Below, in pieces: positions 1 through 8,779 of a stretch of DNA of 64,000 bases; the stretch's first letter is position 1; each line of letters opens with the position of its first letter. This stretch comes from Gammaproteobacteria bacterium (GTDB taxonomy: Bacteria; Pseudomonadota; Gammaproteobacteria; DSM-16500). The position numbers were made by a program, and so were the translations under genes. The notes below the pieces were generated by a model, which saw only the letters and a list, made by a program, of their open reading frames with translations, did not search any database and was not told the DNA's origin. The stretch lies in NCBI GenBank assembly GCA_031291175.1, contig JARLJO010000047.1, positions 202,766 through 266,765 on the forward strand, written 5' to 3'.

Positions 1-1
1 A

Positions 2-835
2 TGCGCCCCATCTAAGAGAACCGCCATCGATAAAGAAGATCAGCGTAACGGATTGCTTACTGGGATAGGTAACCCCACCCCTGATGCAATAGTACGTGAA
101 TATAAAGATGTGACCATTCTAAATGGCAGATTAGGCTATAAAGAAGGAGGTATCTTCAGGTGGTTTGAAGATATCTGGAATGGTTTCATCACACAAGCCG
201 GTGTTGAAAATAAGTTAGCAAAGCTAGAAGATAATGACCTTAAACAATTATTTCAAAGCAGCATTAATGATGTTGCTTCTCTTCCATTAGAAGAATTCGC
301 AAACGACCCATTAAGGCGTAACGCTTGCGATGCGGTGCAGACTCAGTCTTATTTATTAATCCAAGAAATTTTGCAAACTGCTCTCTCGAAAAACAAACCG
401 CTGTCTAACGATGACAAAGAACACATTAAAAAACAAATTGAGCACGTCCACACAGGTGTCAAACTATCAAAGCTTGCACTTAAAGATGATGCTACCAAGG
501 AAGATATCCAAGCACTAGAAACATTTGCCAGTAAAAAAGCGCCTGGCAAAAGCGCACGCTGGGCAGTTTGGACAAACGTACTTGTATTTGTTGGCGCGGT
601 CGCGCTGATTGCTGCAGGGGTGGCGACATTAGGTGCTGCTGCAATTGCCTATGGAGCATTGGCAGTATGTTTTTCTGCATTTTTGGGCTATCAATCCTCA
701 AAAAAATCGGGCCTATCCAAAGCCCTGGATCAACTTTCCGTAAGAGCCAAGAAAAGAAATAGCGAAAATCTTAGTGACGATGAGCCCATTCCAAATAGGG
801 AAAACATGGAGAGAAAAGGAAATTTAAATCCTTAA
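2..835 (+). CDS. Effector-like membrane protein, 5' end outside the window
   Basis: The frame is open to the first base of the window, so the TTG at position 53 is probably internal and the gene is 5'-partial. The visible protein is mostly helical and charged. One long hydrophobic block (about 167-213 counted from the TTG), rich in Ala, Gly and Val, could form two membrane segments, and a basic, Asn/Glu-rich tail follows. I recognise no enzyme domain. The layout of a helical body, a late hydrophobic hairpin and a hydrophilic tail resembles the 505-residue protein at 5022-6539. Both resemble Dot/Icm effectors in style only; function is unknown. Confidence 0.6.
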   Translation, partial: CAPSKRTAIDKEDQRNGLLTGIGNPTPDAIVREYKDVTILNGRLGYKEGGIFRWFEDIWNGFITQAGVENKLAKLEDNDLKQLFQSSINDVASLPLEEFANDPLRRNACDAVQTQSYLLIQEILQTALSKNKPLSNDDKEHIKKQIEHVHTGVKLSKLALKDDATKEDIQALETFASKKAPGKSARWAVWTNVLVFVGAVALIAAGVATLGAAAIAYGALAVCFSAFLGYQSSKKSGLSKALDQLSVRAKKRNSENLSDDEPIPNRENMERKGNLNP

Positions 836-842
836 AACAGCC

Positions 843-877
843 TTGTTGGGTTGAGCGCTTTTTGCGAAACCCAACAT
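843..877. repeat. REP-like palindrome, family 3 (short copy)
   Basis: The inverted arms TTGTTGGGTT and AACCCAACA surround GAGCGCTTTTTGCG. The same core occurs in the larger hairpin at 28129-28206 and a degenerate copy lies near 39408. It sits just after the stop of the first gene, so it may also act as a transcription stop. The rest of 836-1197 holds the tRNA relic and no gene I can see. Confidence 0.6.
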
Positions 878-961
878 TAACAGAACCAACAGGTGGCACC
901 ATGATTTTTAAGGGTAGTTGAAATATCACGAAATAGTGATGTTACTTTTTGATTAGTAAAT

Positions 962-1020
962 TGGTGGGCCGCCTGCAATTCAAACACAGAACCAACAGGT
1001 TAAAAGCTAATCTAGCTCTA
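962..1020 (-). pseudogene. Degenerate 3' part of tRNA-Lys (attachment-site relic)
   Basis: From the CCA end (plus-strand TGG at 962) through the T arm to the anticodon-loop region, this matches the intact tRNA-Lys at 12178-12253 in the same orientation, with about five substitutions in the first 46 bases. Four of the five are G-to-A on the plus strand. The upstream half of the tRNA is absent. A shorter match (CAGAACCAACAGGT) lies at about 881-894. The geometry, with a 3' fragment on the far side of an insert downstream of the tRNA 3' end, fits an old tRNA-targeted integration. Confidence 0.65.
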
Positions 1021-1197
1021 AATTAACTTATTAATATTAATTTAATAGATTGTGCACTCATTGCAAAATTCACGAATGGCAAAAACATCCTCTCTCCCTA
1101 AGTCCCGATATCACAATCGTAAATGAATCATCAACTTCTCACGAAGTGAACTCATAAAATAATTTCTAGCAGTAGATATCGAACGACGAAGCTCAAT

Positions 1198-2157
1198 TTA
1201 CCCCGCGCTACCAATCAGAATACCGGTGAAAAATACCAATACACCACCAACGATAACTTGAAACGCAGCACTCAGGAATGGCGTGTCCATATAACGATTA
1301 CGAATCCATGCAATAACCAAGAGCTCAACGATAACAACAACCATTGCAATGGTGAGAGCGAGATGAAAGCTTGGAATCAGAAACGGCAGCGTATGCCCGA
1401 GACCACCAATAGTTGTCATGGCTCCTGTCACAACGCCGCGCAGCATTGGACTCCCGCGCCCCGTAAGGCTCCCGTTATCTGACGCTACCTCAGCAAAAGC
1501 CATCGAAATTCCAGCGCCTAGTGAAGCGGCTAAACCGACCAAGAGTGCATCGTGAGAATTATGTGTCGCTAGCGCAGCAGCAAAAATTGGCGCAAGCGTC
1601 GAAACCGATCCGTCCATGAGCCCAGCCAAGCCCGGCTGAACGACTTGCAGGAGAAAAAGCCTGCGCTCAGTTTTACCTTCTTCATCACGAGCCTCAGGGG
1701 TAAGATACTTATTGATGAGCGTTTCAGCCCGTGCTTCATGTTGCCACTCTTCTGCAGCAAGATCATCAAGCAACTGTCGCATTGAAGCATCACGGGTTTG
1801 CCGCGCTGCGCGTCGATAAAAACGCAGACTTTCCAACTCCATCGCTTCAACCTGTTCGCGAATTCTTTCCAATCCCAGTGGTCGCCCGAGCCAAACGGAA
1901 GAGCGTGGCATAAAGCCACGGACATCAGTACGTTGTATGAGAGGAATAAAGTCGCCAAATTTTTTATGATAGAGCTCAATCAGTCGATGCCGATGACCGG
2001 TCTCTTCTGTGGACATGCTACGGAATATTTCCGCCGTGTTGGGATAGGTATCCTTGAGATATTCGGCGTAATTTAAGTATGTTAACTCATCATCCTCTTC
2101 CAGCGAGATGGCGAGAGCCAAGACTTCTTGCTCATTGAGATCCGAAAAATTTCGCAT
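1198..2157 (-). CDS. MbfA-type iron exporter (rubrerythrin-like domain fused to VIT1)
   Basis: The 319-residue protein has an N-terminal ferritin-like diiron domain (about 1-165) with metal-ligand motifs EETGH near residue 51 and EEWQH near 136. A C-terminal VIT1/CCC1 membrane domain follows (about 170-319, several hydrophobic helices, beginning near the conserved GLMDGSVST). This is the architecture of membrane-bound ferritin A, which in alphaproteobacteria exports iron and protects against peroxide. The product is expected in the inner membrane with the diiron domain in the cytoplasm. No Irr or Fur box is obvious. It appears intact, unlike many neighbours. Confidence 0.85.
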   Translation of the reverse strand: MRNFSDLNEQEVLALAISLEEDDELTYLNYAEYLKDTYPNTAEIFRSMSTEETGHRHRLIELYHKKFGDFIPLIQRTDVRGFMPRSSVWLGRPLGLERIREQVEAMELESLRFYRRAARQTRDASMRQLLDDLAAEEWQHEARAETLINKYLTPEARDEEGKTERRLFLLQVVQPGLAGLMDGSVSTLAPIFAAALATHNSHDALLVGLAASLGAGISMAFAEVASDNGSLTGRGSPMLRGVVTGAMTTIGGLGHTLPFLIPSFHLALTIAMVVVIVELLVIAWIRNRYMDTPFLSAAFQVIVGGVLVFFTGILIGSAG

Positions 2158-2325
2158 ATTGCTTTAATGCCTCATGTGAAATTATGCAGTAAGTTATAGA
2201 TAAATTATAACATGCACAATGAGTATAAAAATCGTAGAAAATTCATAATATGTCAAATTACACCAACGTTAGGTTAAAAATCACCTATCTCTATAACCTT
2301 ATAATTACTTGATTTAATTAACAAC

Positions 2326-2676
2326 TCAAATACGACACACAGAGTCAAAGCTGAAAACATGATTATTTTTTATTAGGCTTAGCTTTTGCTTAGCTTTTGC
2401 TAATATTTTGATAATGGCTTTATTAAATGCTGGAATATCAGAAGGCTGCCTACTGGCAATTAATCCATCATCAACTACGACTTTCTTATTTTGCCAGTAT
2501 GCTCCAGCATTTTTTATGTCAGTTTTTATAGAATTGTTCAGAGATCGGGGGAGGTTAAGTAGACTCGCTTGGGGTAACCCAGCGAGCCTACTTAACCCCC
2601 CCCGGTTTCTCTCAATTGAAATCGTATATACCTTATCAGTTCGAGAGCTGAAGCCATCACTTACTACCCAATTCAT
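2326..2676 (-). pseudogene. PfpI/DJ-1 family protein, C-terminal remnant
   Basis: Residues 51-91 of this frame (about 2404-2526) match the C-terminal end typical of PfpI/DJ-1 proteins: NAGA-W, then VVVDDGLIASR-P-DIPAFNKAII. The nucleophile-elbow cysteine region and the rest of the roughly 170-residue domain are missing. Directly upstream a hairpin element (2546-2604) interrupts the frame, and the N-terminal 25 residues look unrelated. The gene is a remnant. Confidence 0.7.
2546..2604. repeat. Imperfect palindrome, MITE-like hairpin
   Basis: Two arms of about 23 bp (GGGGGAGGTTAAGTAG followed by ACTCGCT, and its near-complement) flank an 11-base centre TGGGGTAACCC, with two mismatches. It lies at the break point of the PfpI remnant, so insertion or deletion there probably disrupted the gene. 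I did not see a second copy in the window. Confidence 0.65.
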
Positions 2677-2843
2677 ATTGGTAAAAAATTCGTCTAATTA
2701 ACACAAGCTATAGACATCCAGAATGACTCTCATCATACACCTTAACCGCTTTTTGTTTTTAAAATTCCAGGTGGAGTTATTGTAATTCAATATTCAAGAA
2801 TCACAGCATCCAGCAGGAAAGACCGATATATAAGCCTGAACCT

Positions 2844-3482
2844 CTAATAGGTATCTTTCGCAGAAAAAACAGGGATTTCACGTATAAGAAACTCTTCAAA
2901 TAGCGGCACAGTAAAGGCAATATCTCCGTGCGCAGGACTATATATCATCCCCTTATTTATTAACTGAGCACGCAGGGGGGCTACTTGCTCTACTGCCTTA
3001 CCCAGTTTATTTGCTATATCGCCTGAGCGCTGCGGTTTTCTGCCTAACTCAGCTAATGCACGCACATACTTGCGTTCATTGGGTGTTAGGCGATCGAAAC
3101 GAACTCTAAAAAAATTCTTATCAAGATTGGCAATCGAAAGTGCGCTAGCGTTTTTTGCATCATCAGCAGTAATTGTCGAAACATCATTTGCTGCTATATT
3201 CCATGCATGATATCCCCACTCTTGTAAGAAATAAGGATAACCTTTAGTAGTATTATATATTTCATCCAAGGCGTCAGAAGAAAAACTAACACCCAGTTCT
3301 TCAACAGGTATTTGGAGTGCAATTCTTGCGTCTTCTTTTGCAAAGGCACCAACGATTGGGTAAGAGAATAAACGTTCGGCATAAGATTTAGAATTCCCAG
3401 CTTTTCCTACCAATTGGGACAATCCTGCTCCAATTAATATTAAGGGCAATGATTTCTGGGAAACACGGTGAACCCCCAGTTC
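2844..3482 (-). pseudogene. C-terminal half of an AAA/ATP-binding protein
   Basis: The frame encodes the sensor and winged-helix part of a family of roughly 400-residue ATPases: LPLILIGAGL, then KSYAERLF, a KGYPYFLQEWG motif and a C-terminal helix-turn-helix-like domain. The Walker A and B part is missing. Homology seems to start about eight codons before the TTG at 3449 (residues VHRVSQKS) and stops abruptly near 3475, where unrelated sequence joins. I read this as a deletion-truncated, dead gene. No ribosome binding site supports the TTG as a start. Confidence 0.7.
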
Positions 3483-3557
3483 TCGACAATACTTTGGACA
3501 ACCTATGAAAGACCCCAGATACAGCTCGGAAAGACGAACGGCGTCACGGCTTTAACA

Positions 3558-3935
3558 TTAGCTCTTATGGACGACCTCGAACGAATACCCGTCAGGGTCG
3601 AATACATCAGCTGCATAGTACCCCGGATAGTATTCCAGTCGTACGCGGGGAGAAATATTGTCCTTAGCGCCAGCGGACATTGCGGCCTCGTAGAATTCAT
3701 CGACCTTGTTTTCATTTTCAGCCACGAATCCCCAATGAATGGCTGCTGGATCAGGCCTCCCTTGCTTTAGCCAAAAGAACGCCTTCTTGCCGTCACCAAA
3801 CCCCCACAGATCAGGATGATCGCCTTCGCCCTTGTACGGCATGAAGAATTTTATATTAAGAGGCTTCAAAGCCGCCTCATAGAAGGCCAGTGAACGTTTG
3901 ATATCGCTAACAGTCAGAATAATGTGGTCGAGCAT
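3558..3935 (-). CDS. VOC-family (glyoxalase-like) protein
   Basis: A 125-residue single-domain vicinal oxygen chelate protein. It starts MLDHIILTVSDIKRS and carries a typical beta-alpha-beta-beta-beta pattern, with the second half ending in FDPDGYSFEVVH. Candidate metal ligands are His4, His68 (IHWGF) and the late Glu in YSFEVV. Proteins of this type act as lyases, dioxygenases or resistance proteins; the substrate cannot be predicted. The start has GGGAGGAGAA immediately upstream, a good ribosome binding site. azoR lies 12 bases upstream on the same strand, so the two probably form one transcript for dealing with reactive small molecules. Confidence 0.85.
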   Translation of the reverse strand: MLDHIILTVSDIKRSLAFYEAALKPLNIKFFMPYKGEGDHPDLWGFGDGKKAFFWLKQGRPDPAAIHWGFVAENENKVDEFYEAAMSAGAKDNISPRVRLEYYPGYYAADVFDPDGYSFEVVHKS

Positions 3936-3947
3936 CGTTCTCCTCCC

Positions 3948-4556
3948 TTAAATTACGAGTGCGTCAACGGCCTTTTCGCCATTGGGTACAGCATGGATCG
4001 CAAGCGGCGGTATGTTCATACCTTCAGCACGGACCGTCTGGATATCTTCAATTCCGATAAAGCCCAGGATTTGGCGCAGATACGGCTCCGCAGAGTCCCA
4101 GGATTTCCAAGGCCCTTCACTGAATACTCCCCCTGATGCGAGCACCAAGATCGCCTTTTTGCCTTTCGCCAGCCCCTCTACTCCAGCACCGGCGTAGTTG
4201 AAGGTTTTGCCAGGGCGTACAATATGGTCAATCCACGCTTTCAGAGACGACGGGATTCCGAAATTCCACATGGGGCAAGCAATGACCAGCAGGTCCGACA
4301 TCATCAGTTCATCAATGAGCCGGTCCGACAGGTATGCTGCTTCCTTGAGTGAAGCGGCCTCCACCGAGTCTTGCGTAGAAATTGCTCTTAAGGTCAGTTG
4401 ATCTAAGTGAGGAAGTTGATCCTTCACAAGATCACGCTCTATGATTCTGGCCTCTGGATATTGCATCTCAAGCCGTTCTCTCAGCTTATCGGTCAACTTG
4501 CGGCTCGCAGACTCGATTCCCCGAGGACTGGATTCAACAATAAGAATTTGCATCAT
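3948..4556 (-). CDS. azoR: FMN-dependent NADH-azoreductase
   Basis: The 202-residue flavodoxin-fold protein matches AzoR (AcpD) in length and motifs: an N-terminal ILIVESSPRG phosphate-binding region, CPMWNFGIPSSLKAWIDHIVRPG-type FMN contacts near 94-117, and the SGG loop near 140. It reduces azo and quinone compounds with NADH in the cytosol. It is divergent from a truncated HxlR-type regulator, a common pairing in which the regulator senses quinones or electrophiles. A perfect 16-bp palindrome lies between them. Confidence 0.9.
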   Translation of the reverse strand: MMQILIVESSPRGIESASRKLTDKLRERLEMQYPEARIIERDLVKDQLPHLDQLTLRAISTQDSVEAASLKEAAYLSDRLIDELMMSDLLVIACPMWNFGIPSSLKAWIDHIVRPGKTFNYAGAGVEGLAKGKKAILVLASGGVFSEGPWKSWDSAEPYLRQILGFIGIEDIQTVRAEGMNIPPLAIHAVPNGEKAVDALVI

Positions 4557-4614
4557 TTGTGGCTTCCTCTTGGTTCTAAGCTTACGTTTTGTTAGCTAAT
4601 TCTACTAAGGGAGT

Positions 4615-4630
4615 TTATTGTTAACAATAA
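4615..4630. promoter_or_regulatory. Perfect 16-bp palindrome, candidate HxlR operator
   Basis: TTATTGTTAACAATAA is self-complementary and lies between the divergent azoR and hxlR-like genes. It is a plausible binding site for the cognate winged-helix regulator, now truncated. Confidence 0.5.
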
Positions 4631-4666
4631 GGCACTTTGAACTTCGTAACGCACATGAGAGTAAGT

Positions 4667-4855
4667 ATGAAAAAAAGCAACCAGATAACCCCATTGAACC
4701 CAGCTTCTGTCTGCGGCCATGAAGATCCAGCCGCCGTCCGCGAGCTGCTGACGAAAGTCGGCGATAAGTGGAGTATTTTTTTGATCCTGTCCTTAGCGAA
4801 ACTGCCTGGGAAACGTGCGATAGCGATAATCTTGACGAAAAGCCTTTATTTTTAA
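4667..4855 (+). pseudogene. HxlR-family regulator, truncated after the first helices
   Basis: The protein from the ATG at 4667 starts like an HxlR winged-helix regulator, with a Cys followed by VRELLTKVGDKWSIFLILSLA near residues 25-46. Homology ends after about residue 52 (LPGKRA), and an unrelated 11-residue tail runs to the stop. The recognition helix and wing of a full 100-120 residue protein are lost. It is divergent from azoR. I infer loss of function, so azoR may be constitutive or controlled in trans. Confidence 0.75.
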
Positions 4856-4923
4856 AATCCTGCCTTCTGTAATAGTTTCTAGCCTGAACGAGAATGATAA
4901 ATTTTCCAAGTTAAAATCCTCTC

Positions 4924-4978
4924 CTTAAGGTTACTTTAACAAATGCTTAATCACCTCTTAAGATTAGGCAATTATAAT
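4924..4978 (+). promoter_or_regulatory. Tandem PmrA-like box array with -10 element
   Basis: Four hexamers occur exactly 11 bp apart: CTTAAG (4924), TTTAAC (4935), CTTAAT (4946) and CTTAAG (4957). The last two match the PmrA consensus YTTAAK-N5-YTTAAK perfectly, and the first two miss one base. The last hexamer ends 10 bases before TATAAT (4973-4978), so the box overlaps the -35 region. The three small-RNA promoters in this window use the same 10-base spacing. In Legionella and Coxiella, PmrA drives many Dot/Icm components and effectors. Confidence 0.7.
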
Positions 4979-5021
4979 GCAACAAAAAAGAAATCCATTA
5001 AAACTAAGAGGATGATCTCTC

Positions 5022-6539
5022 ATGAAAAGTTATAGCCTCGCGGACAAGCATAAATTAGCCCTTGCTATCGATCTCGCGCTTCAGGAAGGCGAACAGGTAG
5101 ATGACAAGCTAACAGATCAATTAAGAGCTATTGACGATTTTCATGAGCAATTGAAAGCCCATCCTAAAAAAGAATTTAATAAGATGGTTCAAGCCATCCG
5201 CGCAACTATCCCATTGACCTCTCAAGATGACTTATCGGCGCAATCCGCACTGTTGGTTGGTTTAGACCGTCGAATTAAAGAAATTGCAGAGCATACGCTA
5301 AAAGGATTATTGCCAGAGGGGGTAGAAAATAATTCCTCTACCGCTTGGCAATACCGTTATGGGTTGTTAGTTGGCTATTTAAAAGATTGGCAAGCAAAAC
5401 AAAAAGAAAACGAGGTTCCCGCTATTCAAAAGTATGCTGTCGACATACAGAAAGTTTTAGAAACGCATCATGAGGAAGATTATGCCTTGCTGATCTGGGA
5501 TGGCAATAACGAAATCCAAGCCAATAGAACCTATTCGGATTTATACCCAACAGCGATTGCTGAGGGCATTTTATTAAATGTAGATGAACATAAAATCTAT
5601 GAAGAACGCAAAGCAGCGCTGGCAGCGAAGCTCGCCAATGCCGAAGCCAGTTACCGCGCAGGTCTCTTACGTTTTAATAACTTATTAAACACATTGGAAG
5701 CTGCTGAACTGAGAGAAAAGAAGAATGCATTCTTTCGAGACCTTATCATCTCCGGCAAAGCGTTACAGAAGAGATTCGATGGCGATGTGGGTGCATCCAA
5801 AATGAGTTTCCTCACGGCTTCTGAAGTGCTGATGTTGCAAAATAAGATGTTAGAAAATCTTATTTGTGCAGTCCAGCCCAATGTCGAACCCGGCGAGCGT
5901 AATGGCTATATAGCTGAATCACAAATCGCAGCAGTAAAGATTGCGCAGCTCTATGATGACAAAATCAAAGAGCTGGATACTGGGATATCATCCGAAGAAT
6001 ATTGGGGCGCCGTTTTAGTCGTAGTCGCAGCTGTGCTATTAACATTAGCGATTGCCGCAATAATTGCATTCTCTTCCGGTAGTTTTTTGGGGGTTGGCTT
6101 TGCCGCCACAGAAATGGTTATGCGCAGCGGTGCTATGGTTTCTATCGCGAGCGGTACAGCAGTTGGGTGCCTTATAGGCGGTATTTACGGCGTCTTTGGT
6201 GGTGTTGCCTCCCTGATTGGTGCGATATCTGCGTTTGCTTTTGCACCCTCAAATAGGCCTCAGCTTGCAGCCGAAAGTTTCAAAAGCTCAAACACTCGGT
6301 TTGATGGTCAATTAGTATGGAGTATTCAAAATGCCAAAAGCTATGGTCGCTTTTTCAAGCTACCGGAAAAGCAAATAGAAGGAGTTGCTTGCATAGCTGA
6401 AGAAAAGCTAGAAAATCAGCAGGAAAACCACGCGGGAGAAGGGCAAGCGCTGACTGATCAGGCGGCAGTTGTCGTTTCTCGACAAGAAGGAGAAGAGCCT
6501 CCTGTAGAGAATCAACCCGGGCTCGTCTTTCAACGCTAG
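5022..6539 (+). CDS. Candidate Dot/Icm effector, helical membrane protein
   Basis: The 505-residue protein has no enzyme domain that I recognise. Residues 1-325 are charged and helix-rich, with likely coiled coil around 190-240. Two or three hydrophobic segments follow (about 328-352 and 360-408, rich in Ala, Gly, Val and Ile), then a polar tail rich in Glu and Gln. The start is supported by AGAGGA ten bases upstream. The promoter carries a PmrA-like tandem box, which with the overall form makes a type IVB secreted effector the best guess. Membrane insertion inside a host cell would fit the hydrophobic hairpin, but I have no direct evidence of secretion. Confidence 0.6.
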   Translation: MKSYSLADKHKLALAIDLALQEGEQVDDKLTDQLRAIDDFHEQLKAHPKKEFNKMVQAIRATIPLTSQDDLSAQSALLVGLDRRIKEIAEHTLKGLLPEGVENNSSTAWQYRYGLLVGYLKDWQAKQKENEVPAIQKYAVDIQKVLETHHEEDYALLIWDGNNEIQANRTYSDLYPTAIAEGILLNVDEHKIYEERKAALAAKLANAEASYRAGLLRFNNLLNTLEAAELREKKNAFFRDLIISGKALQKRFDGDVGASKMSFLTASEVLMLQNKMLENLICAVQPNVEPGERNGYIAESQIAAVKIAQLYDDKIKELDTGISSEEYWGAVLVVVAAVLLTLAIAAIIAFSSGSFLGVGFAATEMVMRSGAMVSIASGTAVGCLIGGIYGVFGGVASLIGAISAFAFAPSNRPQLAAESFKSSNTRFDGQLVWSIQNAKSYGRFFKLPEKQIEGVACIAEEKLENQQENHAGEGQALTDQAAVVVSRQEGEEPPVENQPGLVFQR

Positions 6540-6788
6540 AAGCTATTAGAAACGAAATATGCGTTTCCTTATAGGAGAGATCGACGAGCAGCGGCGGGAG
6601 AGGGGTGTTTTTAAATTAAAAATCCTCCTCTTCCCATTTCGAAGTTAAAGTAGAGTCTGCTCAATAAAAAACAAGCAGTAGCCGAACTTCCGAGCCTCTT
6701 ACTTACGGAGATATTCATTTCCCGCGAGTCAATCTCACTCGTTTTCTTGGTGTTTTTGCTCCGAACAGTCAATACCGTGAAAAGATCA

Positions 6789-7631
6789 TCACAATAACAG
6801 GAGGCCTCGTTCGCACAGAAAAAACTTTTTCCCTTTTTGAAAACCCGTAGAGATACGATCCATAATGGAATAACTTTGATGATCACTCATCTTGTCATCA
6901 GTTAATGGTTCGACTAAATAAGAATTTTCCGCATCCGCTTCAATAAGACCGGCACTCGAAAGATAGCGGGCTATTCGTATACTCATCAGATGTACCAGTC
7001 GCGCTATATCTTCCTTGCGATGATTGAGGATTGATATAAATTTCTGGCTGCCTTCTGAATTCGCATCATCAACATGCACACCATCTAAAAACAACATGTG
7101 AAAGTGAATATTCAAATTCAGCGCACTACCAAACCGTTGAATTAATGTTATCTCACCTGTTCGCGCCATTTTTTTATGGAAGCCTGATTTTTTAATTAAA
7201 TAGGTTGATATTGTGCGACATACGATTCTTAAAACTTTCCCCATTACATGCAGATGGCTGGAAAATAGAAACCGCAATGGGAATGGCACACTCAACACCC
7301 ATTGACGCATCGGTTCATACGGTAGCACTGCATCAAGCAGTAACGCCGCATTCTCTATCATGCGCTTTGCGCAACAACTCGGACAGAGTCCACGATGTTT
7401 GCAACTGAATGCAACCATTTTCTCGTGATGACAATCTTCGCAACGAACCCGTAAAAATCCATATTCTAAAAGGCCGCACTTCAAGTAATCATCAAACTCC
7501 TTTTGGATGTACTGCGGCAGCGTACGCCCTTCATCAGCCAGATGTAATAAGTACTGCGAGTAAAATTCATTTATTATTTTATAAAGTAATGTCTTCTCTG
7601 GTTCGCGGCGTACGTATCTAAACAAAACCAC
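6789..7631 (-). pseudogene. IS91-family (HUH) transposase, 3'-truncated
   Basis: The N-terminal zinc-binding region is intact (CEDC, then CKHRGLCPSCC at about 63-86). The HUH nuclease motif is present as NIHFHMLFLDGV near residue 174. Homology stops near residue 270 (TGFQKGKKFF), followed by a few unrelated residues, so the C-terminal part with the catalytic tyrosine region is lost. IS91-type elements move by rolling-circle transposition and can carry flanking genes. This copy should be inactive. The stretch 6540-6788 beyond the break holds no gene that I can support. Confidence 0.8.
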
Positions 7632-7928
7632 CTCCGGGTCGAAATCTCCTTATTTTTGAGCGATGACGGAGTGTGGTTGCTGGCTTTACTGGTGGTGATG
7701 ATGGCAGCGAAACCAGGGAGGGGTTAAACTAGGAGCCAGCGCGAGGCATCCCTATTGCTATATCCATTAGGAAACAACTTAAGTAAGAATATAATCCACC
7801 AAATCCGGGAAGATCTTATTTAGTTACCCAGGATTCAAAACACTGATTATTACTGGAATGAATATGATGGTAACATCATAATAAAGACACATTGTTTGTA
7901 TAGAATCTTATTAAAATGGAGAACCATC

Positions 7929-8576
7929 ATGGAAGAATATTTCATCACAAAAGATACCCTTATAAATAATGCCGCTCTAAATGCCATCGCTTATATTCCT
8001 ACAGAACATCTTTCCAAGTTAGTCGATCCTGATTTTTTTAAAAAACTCACGGATAAAGATTTCATGCGGATTGCGACTTTTTTGGCGCAGAAATCGTTTG
8101 ATGAAGGTGGCTGCCCTATCGGAGGGGTGATTATTGATGGTCTAACGCGTCAGATAATTGGGAAGGGTCATAATACTCTCGGTCAGGAAAATGATTCGAC
8201 GACGCATGGAGAAACAGCAGCTCTGAGAGATGCAGGTCGGTTAGCTAAACTTAAAGGCCTAGGACCCGTGGATTTCCGAAAAACTACGATGTTTACGACG
8301 CTAACGCCTTGTATTGTTTGTTGTGCACAGATTAACAATCGCTGTCATTTTGAAAAAGTATTTATTGGCGATATAACCAATGCCCCTAGTACAGAAGCCT
8401 TGCTGCGTGCTGGAGGCAGCGAACACATTGAAGTTTTAGAAGATCCTAAGGCAGTCGCTTTATATAGTAAATATTCAAAAGTGAGACCTGATCTGCATTT
8501 TATTGATTGGGGTGGTCACAAAAAACTAGATGAAGCGAAAGCTGATGCAATTAAAGACAAACATACTCCACAATAA
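7929..8576 (+). CDS. Cytidine/deoxycytidylate-deaminase-fold enzyme, likely cytosine or nucleoside deaminase
   Basis: The zinc-site motifs are clear: THGETAAL (His and catalytic Glu, near residues 98-105) and TLTPCIVCC (PCxxC, near 126-134). The start at 7929 is chosen because GGAG lies eight bases upstream; an upstream ATG at 7896 has none. At 215 residues it is longer than the typical 150-160-residue free cytosine or guanine deaminase. The N-terminal extension of about 45 residues is hard to place. The layout is closest to yeast-type cytosine deaminase, but the substrate is uncertain. It stands alone between an IS91 remnant and a tRNA-like fragment. Confidence 0.8.
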   Translation: MEEYFITKDTLINNAALNAIAYIPTEHLSKLVDPDFFKKLTDKDFMRIATFLAQKSFDEGGCPIGGVIIDGLTRQIIGKGHNTLGQENDSTTHGETAALRDAGRLAKLKGLGPVDFRKTTMFTTLTPCIVCCAQINNRCHFEKVFIGDITNAPSTEALLRAGGSEHIEVLEDPKAVALYSKYSKVRPDLHFIDWGGHKKLDEAKADAIKDKHTPQ

Positions 8577-8652
8577 TTTTATTGTGTAGCTAGCGAAGTT
8601 CCCTTAATGTGGGAAAGAATCGGAATTATTTTTTGAATTTTAACACCAAAGA

Positions 8653-8690
8653 TGGCGTCCCCAACGAGATTCGAACTCGTGCTGAAGTGC
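8653..8690 (-). pseudogene. tRNA 3'-end-like fragment (T arm, acceptor strand and CCA)
   Basis: On the minus strand ACGAG-TTCGAAT-CTCGT forms a perfect T arm, followed by TGGGGAC, a discriminator G and CCA. No matching 5' acceptor (GTCCCCA) or D/anticodon arm is found upstream within a tRNA length. A separate hairpin (GACCTCG/CGAGGTC, about 8717-8743) lies there instead. The acceptor strand resembles tRNA-Glu. It is probably an integration scar or decayed tRNA. Confidence 0.5.
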
Positions 8691-8779
8691 TCTCAACAAT
8701 AAAACGTGCTGCTCGTTTGACCTCGCGGCTTCTACCCACGAGGTCAATAACGTATAGGGGGTTCGACTAATGGGTGACC

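Noticed and set aside
5651..5881. Antisense frame within the 505-residue gene
   Set aside because: Shadow of the real gene, with no promoter or ribosome binding site.
6611..6886. 91-codon frame overlapping the end of the IS91 transposase
   Set aside because: It shows no transposase homology and runs beyond the break point. It does not look like a frameshifted continuation.
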